This document shows, piece after piece, positions 62,623 to 64,000 of a DNA stretch of 64,000 nt. Every line of letters begins with the position of its first letter. The stretch's first letter is position 1. Under the pieces are notes generated by a model that worked only from the letters and a program-made list of their open reading frames with translations, ran no database searches and was not told the DNA's origin. The position numbers were made by a program, and so were the translations under genes. Source of the DNA: Labilithrix sp. (GTDB lineage: Bacteria; Myxococcota; Polyangia; Polyangiales; Polyangiaceae); assembly GCA_028287035.1 (NCBI GenBank), contig JAQBQL010000243.1, positions 1 through 64,000 on the forward strand, written 5' to 3'.

Positions 62623-64000
62623 TCAGAGCCTGAAGTTCGCCGAGACCACCAGGAGCGTCTGGTCTCGCACCGTGTCCGGCGTGTAGTCGGCCGGGGTCGG
62701 CTGGTATCCCGTCGGCGACGTCGTGCCCCCCGGGCCCGCGTAATACGGGACGTTCGCGCGCCGGTAGCTTCCTTCGAAGCGGAGCGCGAGGAAGTCCGTG
62801 GGCATGACGTCGAACGTTCCCGTGACACCCCAGACCTGAAGCGCCTTCACCTGCGGGCCGGTCTCGAAGCCCGGGGGTGGATACTGGGAGAGATACCGCG
62901 AGGGGTTCGAGAACACCTCCGGCCGGATCGCGAAGGCCAGCTCGTCGTGCGCGAGCCACACCCGGTTGACGAGGGCGCTGCCGACCATGTGCGCGTGCGC
63001 CGGGCCCGGCAGATCGTTCCCGGCCACGTTGCCGCCCGATTCGAATCCGATGTGGTTGTTCAGGCTGAGAGCCGCCTTCGACACGAAGGAGCCGGGCGAT
63101 GAATAGTAACGATAGACCGCACTGTGATCGTTGTGGAAGCGCACGCGGTCCGGCACCCCCTGGGTGTCGCTCCCCACGTAGAAGTTGGCGAGGAGGGTGA
63201 GCTGCTCCGACGGGCTCCAACGCAGCGCGACGCCGCCTGCTGGCGCCAGGTTCCACTTGCCGTAGGTCTGCCAGCCGTTCATCAGCCAGGGTTCGATCTT
63301 CACGCGATCCGAGGGAAATATCTGTACACGCATGCCCTGGAAGTAGAAGGGAGTGTGCTCGCACGCTACGGAACGCGTATAATTCCAGTTCTCCGCCAGC
63401 AGGTAACTCTCCAGTCCGATGTACGACATGAAGATGCCGGCCTCGACGTTGATGCCGTGCAGCGCGTCGAAGTGGTACCCCGCCGTGGCCTCCCGGATGT
63501 ACCGCAGGTTCTGCACTCCGATGTTCCGTCCGCGCGCTGTCGTGCCGTCGAGATCCTGGACGATGCTCACCATCGACCCGTACTGCAGCGAGAGCCGCCC
63601 GATCACGTGACGGTAGCTCCACTCGAGCCCCACCGACGCGAGGTTCACGTTGAACTCGTTGTGCCTGGGCACCGACGCCGTGCCGGTGAACGTGTTGTCG
63701 CGTGGATGGTTCAGGGAGTAGGCGTAGTTGGTATCCAGGTACAGGCTGAGCGTGACCGCATCGTTGAACGCCTTGAGCGGATAATCCCTCTGGCGGCTCT
63801 GCCCGTTCATCCAGGTGAAATCGCCCCAGCCAAAGGGAATCGACGGACTCGGCTCCTCCCCGGCGTGGACGGCGGCGGTGCCGGGTCCGGCGCTCACCGG
63901 CGGCGGCGCGGGATCCCCGGGCGGCTCGGGCGTGAGCAGCGGCGCATCGTCGGCGGCGAGCGCACGGGCGGGCGGCGCGAGCCACCACGTGGCCAGCGCG
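62623..64000 (-). CDS. beta-barrel porin, OmpL / BBP2-like (partial, leaves right edge)
   Basis: The protein is at least 459 residues long and open to the right edge. An apparent GTG start near 63897 is not convincing, because the frame continues upstream through an ALA-type signal end and an Asp/Pro-rich linker. Strands typical of a large barrel follow (DAVTLSLYLDTNYAYSLNHP, NVNLASVGLEWSYRHVIGRLSLQYGSM). The C-terminus LLVVSANFRL is porin-like. It matches the putative beta-barrel porin-2 family and may pass ions or small solutes in this potassium region. It converges with kdpE. Confidence 0.8.
   Translation of the reverse strand, partial: ALATWWLAPPARALAADDAPLLTPEPPGDPAPPPVSAGPGTAAVHAGEEPSPSIPFGWGDFTWMNGQSRQRDYPLKAFNDAVTLSLYLDTNYAYSLNHPRDNTFTGTASVPRHNEFNVNLASVGLEWSYRHVIGRLSLQYGSMVSIVQDLDGTTARGRNIGVQNLRYIREATAGYHFDALHGINVEAGIFMSYIGLESYLLAENWNYTRSVACEHTPFYFQGMRVQIFPSDRVKIEPWLMNGWQTYGKWNLAPAGGVALRWSPSEQLTLLANFYVGSDTQGVPDRVRFHNDHSAVYRYYSSPGSFVSKAALSLNNHIGFESGGNVAGNDLPGPAHAHMVGSALVNRVWLAHDELAFAIRPEVFSNPSRYLSQYPPPGFETGPQVKALQVWGVTGTFDVMPTDFLALRFEGSYRRANVPYYAGPGGTTSPTGYQPTPADYTPDTVRDQTLLVVSANFRL

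Overview
The window is very GC-rich DNA (roughly 70 percent G+C, strong G/C preference at third codon positions) packed with genes on both strands. Several things point to a myxobacterium-like member of the Myxococcota, probably near the Polyangiales. There are many lipoproteins with Asp/Ala/Gly-rich linkers, a giant Ser/Thr kinase joined to an AAA ATPase and a repeat domain, an FHA protein, a TPR-AIM24 protein, and dispersed small operons. This placement is inferred from style, not from a marker gene. I see no insertion sequence, prophage, CRISPR array or rRNA. One tRNA, tRNA-Leu(UAA), is present.

Layout. 1-9.6 kb: the start of an exported protein leaving the left edge, a PhoD-like phosphatase, an M1 aminopeptidase lipoprotein, an FHA protein, a small outer-membrane protein, the tRNA, a lone receiver domain, a C-terminal heme-motif lipoprotein and a putative metal-binding lipoprotein. 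9.6-16.8 kb: histidine ammonia-lyase, then a beta-barrel/lipase-like lipoprotein pair. 16.8-25 kb: a protein with a transglutaminase-like C-terminus, a lone biotin carrier protein coupled to a D-cysteine desulfhydrase-like enzyme, a CPBP-like membrane protein, TPR-AIM24, pgsA, an orphan type III secretion SctS/FliQ subunit, and a TetR regulator coupled to epmA. 25-31.5 kb: molybdopterin genes (moaC-moaE on +, moaB-moaD on -) around an alpha/beta hydrolase, beside a membrane-anchored MutS-type ATPase. 31.5-37 kb: a small winged-helix candidate with a palindromic operator-like site, prolyl oligopeptidase, surE, a lipoprotein and apt. 37-43 kb: a minus-strand run pntAA-pntAB-pntB-lipase-aldehyde dehydrogenase-TetR, joining NADPH supply to ester and aldehyde processing. 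43-46 kb: a membrane protein, an Xaa-Pro peptidase and msrB. 46-50.1 kb: a tightly coupled four-gene envelope operon (beta-barrel candidate, GH18-like protein with an altered catalytic motif, ATP-grasp-like enzyme, lipoprotein). 50.3-56.5 kb: a substrate-binding/permease fusion with its ATPase, then the 1334-residue kinase. 56.5-64 kb: a potassium locus with kup, kdpD-kdpE (no kdpFABC in view), a small membrane protein and a beta-barrel porin that runs off the right edge.

Two genome-style signals stand out. First, many transcription units carry a TAnnnT-like box only about 6 to 13 bases before the start codon, usually without a Shine-Dalgarno sequence, and a similar box precedes the tRNA. This suggests many leaderless or nearly leaderless mRNAs. 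Second, eleven gene junctions overlap by exactly four bases (ATGA, GTGA or TTGA), which suggests translational coupling. Clear inverted repeats sit upstream of or over the starts of a TetR gene, a winged-helix candidate, kdpD, kup and hutH, and are good candidates for regulatory sites.
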